From Roseinatronobacter ekhonensis (GTDB lineage: Bacteria; Pseudomonadota; Alphaproteobacteria; Rhodobacterales; Rhodobacteraceae): DNA of 54,574 nt. Within the stretch, counting starts at the first letter, position 1. Each line of letters begins with the position of its first letter. The stretch spans positions 1-54,574 of the forward strand of contig NZ_UIHC01000020.1 in NCBI RefSeq assembly GCF_900499075.1, read 5' to 3'. The position numbers were made by a program, and so were the translations under genes. Below the pieces are notes generated by a model that saw only the letters and a list, made by a program, of their open reading frames with translations, did not search any database and was not told the DNA's origin. Shown here one piece after another: positions 51,736-54,574 of this stretch.

Positions 51736-52368
51736 TCAGGCCGCCTTGTCGGCGGGCACCGCGCTGGCCCGGACCTGTCCGACCAGCATCGCCCAGTCCA
51801 TGTCGAGCGCGCTGTAGACCTCGCCGGCGACCGGGCGGGCGTTGTCGGCCAGGATCTCGACCATCAGGCTCGCGCCATCGGCGACTACCACGCCAGCCTG
51901 CGACAGGCGCAGCAGCCCGGTTTCCCGCTTGGTCTGGCTGAACGTGCCCGAGGCATCCATCGCGACATAGGCGTTGTAGCCCTTGCGCTGCGCGGTCATC
52001 GCCGGGAAGGCGGCGCAGACCTCGAGCGACACTCCAGCAAAGATGAGGTTCAGCTTGCCCGTTGCCTCGATCGCCGCGGCCACGCGCGGGTCATCCCAGG
52101 CGTTTACAGAGGTGCGGTCGATAAACGCGTTGTCGGGAAGCGCTTCGACCAGCTCGGGAAAGGCGGGTCCCCAGAGCGTCTCGGCCGAGGTGGTGGTGGT
52201 GACAATCGGCAGACCCAATGCCTTGGCGGCCTTGGCCAGCCCAACGACATTGTGCTTGAGCTCGGCGACCGGATAGTCTCGCACGCCGGTCATCAGGCCG
52301 ACCTGGTGGTCGACCAGGATGAGCGCGGTGTTGTCCTGGGTCATGGGTTCGGGATTGATATAGGTCAT
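51736..52368 (-). CDS. Isochorismatase-family hydrolase (YcaC-like)
   Basis: 210 aa with GAGGAAATCAAG before ATG 52368. Triad positions: D20 in ALILVDHQVGLM, an Arg at 85 in FIDRTSVNAWDD where the Lys is usually found, and C118 in GVSLEVCAAFPAM. This RTS/NAW pattern is that of the YcaC-like octameric group of unknown substrate. The last segment (ARPVAGEVYSALDMDWAML) fits that subgroup. It is the second isochorismatase-family gene in the window but not closely related to the one at 43074. It follows the pirin gene by 61 nt. Confidence 0.9.
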   Translation of the reverse strand: MTYINPEPMTQDNTALILVDHQVGLMTGVRDYPVAELKHNVVGLAKAAKALGLPIVTTTTSAETLWGPAFPELVEALPDNAFIDRTSVNAWDDPRVAAAIEATGKLNLIFAGVSLEVCAAFPAMTAQRKGYNAYVAMDASGTFSQTKRETGLLRLSQAGVVVADGASLMVEILADNARPVAGEVYSALDMDWAMLVGQVRASAVPADKAA

Positions 52369-52429
52369 CTTGATTTCCTCATTCTTTTAAGTGGGTTGGT
52401 TGGGGTTTCGGTTCAGGGTGAAAGGGAGC

Positions 52430-53296
52430 TCAGTCGACAGAGCCCAATTTGCCGGCAGCGTGGGCGGCGATGACGGCCTCCAGTTGATCCGCGTCACGCA
52501 TCGCGAACGGGCCCTTCTGCACGAATGGTTCGCGCAAGGGCGTGCCGCCCAGGAGGACTGCCTGACCGTCTTTGTCGCTCAGCAGGCGGATTTCCTCGGC
52601 ACCGTGGGTGACCAGCGCTGCTTCGCGGCTCAGCGGGTGGCGTGTTCCGTCGAGCTCGACCTCGACCTCGCCGCGGATGAGGTGCAGCCAGGTTGCGTCT
52701 CCGGGCGCAGCACGATGGGTGAACTGGCCTCCCGCCTGCAGGGCAATATCGAGAACGGTGAAGGGCATGGCGGGCGGGGTGGCACCGACGACGCCGTTGC
52801 TTCGGCCGGTCATCACTCGCACCCGATGGCCCGGGCCTTGGATAACCGGCATCTCCGTGGCGGCGACATGGCGCGCGGCGGGGGCGTCCATCTTCTGCGC
52901 GGCCGGCAGATTGACGAAGATCTGCAGAGCGTGAGTGCGCGAGCCGGGCGTGGGCGCCTCGTCATGCACCGCGCCGCGGGCGGCCTTCAGCCAGTAGAGG
53001 TCTCCCGGGGCGAGTTCGATGTCGTTGCCCAGCGAGTCGCGGTTGCGAAAGCTGCCGGTGCTGTCCTCGAAGAGCACGCTCACCGCCGAGATCCCTGCAT
53101 GGGCATGGGGTGCGAAGGTCGGCTCGGTCATGGTGAAGTGATCGACTATGATCAACGGGTCCATCAGCCCATCGAGCTGGCGATGGATGAAGCTGAGCGC
53201 CTCGAAGCCCGTGCCACGGGTCATTGTCTCCCCGTGCTGAACCGCGGCGATCGTGGCGCGGGGAGCGTGGGTTCGAAGTCTGTGTTGCGTAGTCAT
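52430..53296 (-). CDS. Pirin family protein
   Basis: 288 aa from ATG 53296, with GGAGG upstream. A bicupin: the N-terminal metal-binding cupin has HFTMTEPTFAPHAHAGISAV with the His cluster and later E-D-S-T-G-S-F. PGDLYWLKAARGAVHDEAP and HALQIFVNLPAAQK are classical pirin segments. The C-terminal cupin lies at about 180-285. Bacterial pirins include quercetin 2,3-dioxygenases and redox or enzyme-modulating proteins. It is divergent from the LysR gene over 118 nt with an inverted repeat, and it probably heads the row of detoxification genes that follows. Confidence 0.92.
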   Translation of the reverse strand: MTTQHRLRTHAPRATIAAVQHGETMTRGTGFEALSFIHRQLDGLMDPLIIVDHFTMTEPTFAPHAHAGISAVSVLFEDSTGSFRNRDSLGNDIELAPGDLYWLKAARGAVHDEAPTPGSRTHALQIFVNLPAAQKMDAPAARHVAATEMPVIQGPGHRVRVMTGRSNGVVGATPPAMPFTVLDIALQAGGQFTHRAAPGDATWLHLIRGEVEVELDGTRHPLSREAALVTHGAEEIRLLSDKDGQAVLLGGTPLREPFVQKGPFAMRDADQLEAVIAAHAAGKLGSVD

Positions 53297-53370
53297 ATTC
53301 GCCTCCTGTGCTGAATATGAACCTACGGATGGGACGGGATGCGGAGAATACGTTGATTTTGGAACCCTCC

Positions 53371-53386
53371 GTTCTGTATTTAGAAC
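53371..53386. promoter_or_regulatory. Inverted repeat, candidate LysR operator for pirin
   Basis: GTTCT (53371-53375) and AGAAC (53382-53386) are perfect arms around a 6-bp spacer. A related GGAAC lies ten bases before at 53361. The site is in the 118-nt gap between the divergent pirin and LysR genes. Confidence 0.5.
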
Positions 53387-53414
53387 CATAGAAGCAAGCG
53401 AGATCGGCGGCACC

Positions 53415-54329
53415 ATGGACCTCAATCACGCCTACTACCTCGTGCATGTCGTTGAGAAGCAGGGGTTCTCGGCGGCAGCTCGGACGCTGGGCATTCCCAA
53501 ATCGCGGATCAGTCGGCAAGTGAAGACCCTCGAAGAGACCCTTGGCACGCGTCTCCTGAACCGGGATTCACGACACATGTCGCTGACCGAGGCCGGCGAA
53601 GCCTACTACCGTCATGCCAAGATGGCGCTGGACTGCATGGTGGCCGCCGAAGCGGCGGTGCGCAAAGATAAGAACGCGTTGGAGGGCACCGTCACCCTGT
53701 CCTGTTCAGTCGGGGTCGCGCAGTTCGCGCTCAGCCGGATCCTGCCGCGCTTCCTGGCCGAGAACCCGAGCGTCGTCCTGCACCTCCAAGCCTCAAACGA
53801 CTATTCCGACATGATCGGCGATGGCATCGACCTGGCCATCCGGGGCCATGCCAGGCTGCTGCCCGACTCAGGCCTGATCCAACGGCGCATCACGGATGTC
53901 CCGTGGCACCTGTTTGGTTCACCCGGCCTCGCGAAACACCTCGGGGCTTCCGCGTCGCCGACCGACCTCGAAGGCCAGGCCGGTCTTGCGCTTGGCTGGC
54001 GCCCCGGGAGCAGCGCCTGGTCGTTGCAGGGAGCTGGTGGAAGCACCGCCTCGGTTCCATACGCCGTGCGGATGCGCTGTGATGACATGGTCTCCCTGAA
54101 GGAGGCGGCCGCGGCAGGGCTCGGCGTGGTGGCCCTGCCGGCCTATGTGTGCGCCGCGGATGTCGCGGCAGAGCGGCTGAGCCGCCTGCTTCCGGACTGG
54201 ACCGCTGGATTGCCGGAAATCAGCCTTCTGATGCATGAGCGTCGAGGTAACCCGCCTCAGGTCGACGCCTTCGCAGCCTTTCTGCGCCGCGAATTGCCGG
54301 ATGTCATGAACGGTGGCAGCAGAGTGTAG
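53415..54329 (+). CDS. LysR-family regulator divergent from pirin
   Basis: 304 aa from ATG 53415. The DNA-binding part (1-62) has LNHAYYLVHVVEKQGFSAAA, RTLGIPKSRISRQVKTLEET and the LLNRDSRHMSLTEAGEAYY wing. The effector domain continues with VTLSCSVGVAQFALSRILP, YSDMIGDGIDLAIRGHARL and VSLKEAAAAGLGVVALPAYV, giving the CrgA/DsdC-like architecture of electrophile- and quinone-responsive LysR proteins. The probable target is the divergent pirin operon through the repeat at 53371-53386. Confidence 0.9.
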   Translation: MDLNHAYYLVHVVEKQGFSAAARTLGIPKSRISRQVKTLEETLGTRLLNRDSRHMSLTEAGEAYYRHAKMALDCMVAAEAAVRKDKNALEGTVTLSCSVGVAQFALSRILPRFLAENPSVVLHLQASNDYSDMIGDGIDLAIRGHARLLPDSGLIQRRITDVPWHLFGSPGLAKHLGASASPTDLEGQAGLALGWRPGSSAWSLQGAGGSTASVPYAVRMRCDDMVSLKEAAAAGLGVVALPAYVCAADVAAERLSRLLPDWTAGLPEISLLMHERRGNPPQVDAFAAFLRRELPDVMNGGSRV

Positions 54330-54574
54330 CGACCCTCCTTTCGTGTTGACCATACGGATGCTGGTGCAGGCGGGGGGGACGGCTGAAGGTCCGCTATCGC
54401 AATGGATCCCAGTTGCACTCGCTTCTGCGGCGAACTTCCGGAATCCGCCGATTCTGTGGAAAAACAGACGTTTGCGAGCGCAGAAATAGTCGTTCCAAAC
54501 CGGGCGCGCGCGCCTTTCCTGTCAGGCTTTGCGCATTTGCTGCGGCGCAGGAAAGATCTTGGCTAATTTGCGGA
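54330..54574. other. Right-edge gene-free region
   Basis: 245 nt without a supported gene. GGGGGGGAC occurs near 54373, and a block after 54440 (ATTCTGTGGAAAAACAGACG) resembles terminal noncoding sequences that I associate with insertion elements in this order; this is an impression only. The window ends before anything can be identified. Confidence 0.35.

Overview
This is a high-GC alphaproteobacterial chromosome segment, most likely from the order Rhodobacterales (Rhodobacter/Roseobacter group). The evidence is an FnrL-type regulator divergent from an oxygen-independent coproporphyrinogen oxidase, a cysG-DUF2849-cysI-cysH-DUF934 sulfur operon, two-domain universal stress proteins, and many ATGA-type translationally coupled gene pairs. 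The species was not identified.

Left part (1-14.7 kb): a truncated universal stress protein at the edge, then fnrL and hemN sharing a perfect FNR box, and a hybrid histidine kinase. A surface-polysaccharide block follows: a CapD/WbpM-like nucleotide-sugar dehydratase, galU, galE, the UDP-galactopyranose mutase glf and a GT2 glycosyltransferase. A short reverse-strand operon (dinB, a small epimerase, an initiating sugar transferase) closes this block.

Middle (14.7-25.7 kb): a carboxylate-use island. It has a D(-)-tartrate dehydratase, a response regulator-kinase-periplasmic binding protein sensing operon, and divergently the tripartite tricarboxylate transporter tctCBA. The latter is fused by gene overlaps to a class III CoA-transferase, a citryl-CoA lyase and an AbrB-type membrane protein; aroQ follows. 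Together these could import a di- or tricarboxylate, load it with CoA and cleave it.

25.7-41 kb: a CaCA exchanger, the assimilatory sulfate operon, a SulP anion transporter with a universal stress protein, an MFS transporter and a methyltransferase. Then come dabA/dabB (energy-coupled inorganic-carbon uptake) with a divergent LysR regulator, and a tRNA-Val(UAC) gene.

Right part (41-54.6 kb), downstream of the tRNA: an accessory patchwork of short regulator-plus-target modules. These are an XRE regulator, a VOC enzyme, an isochorismatase-like hydrolase, a TetR regulator with twin operators facing a small membrane/LysE operon (one gene carries an in-frame amber stop), a LysR/GST pair, an SDR, and a LysR/pirin group with isochorismatase, FMN reductase, DUF2798 and DUF4386 proteins. 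Gene-poor gaps here hold what look like short dispersed or decayed repeats. No CRISPR array, complete insertion sequence or rRNA was seen.
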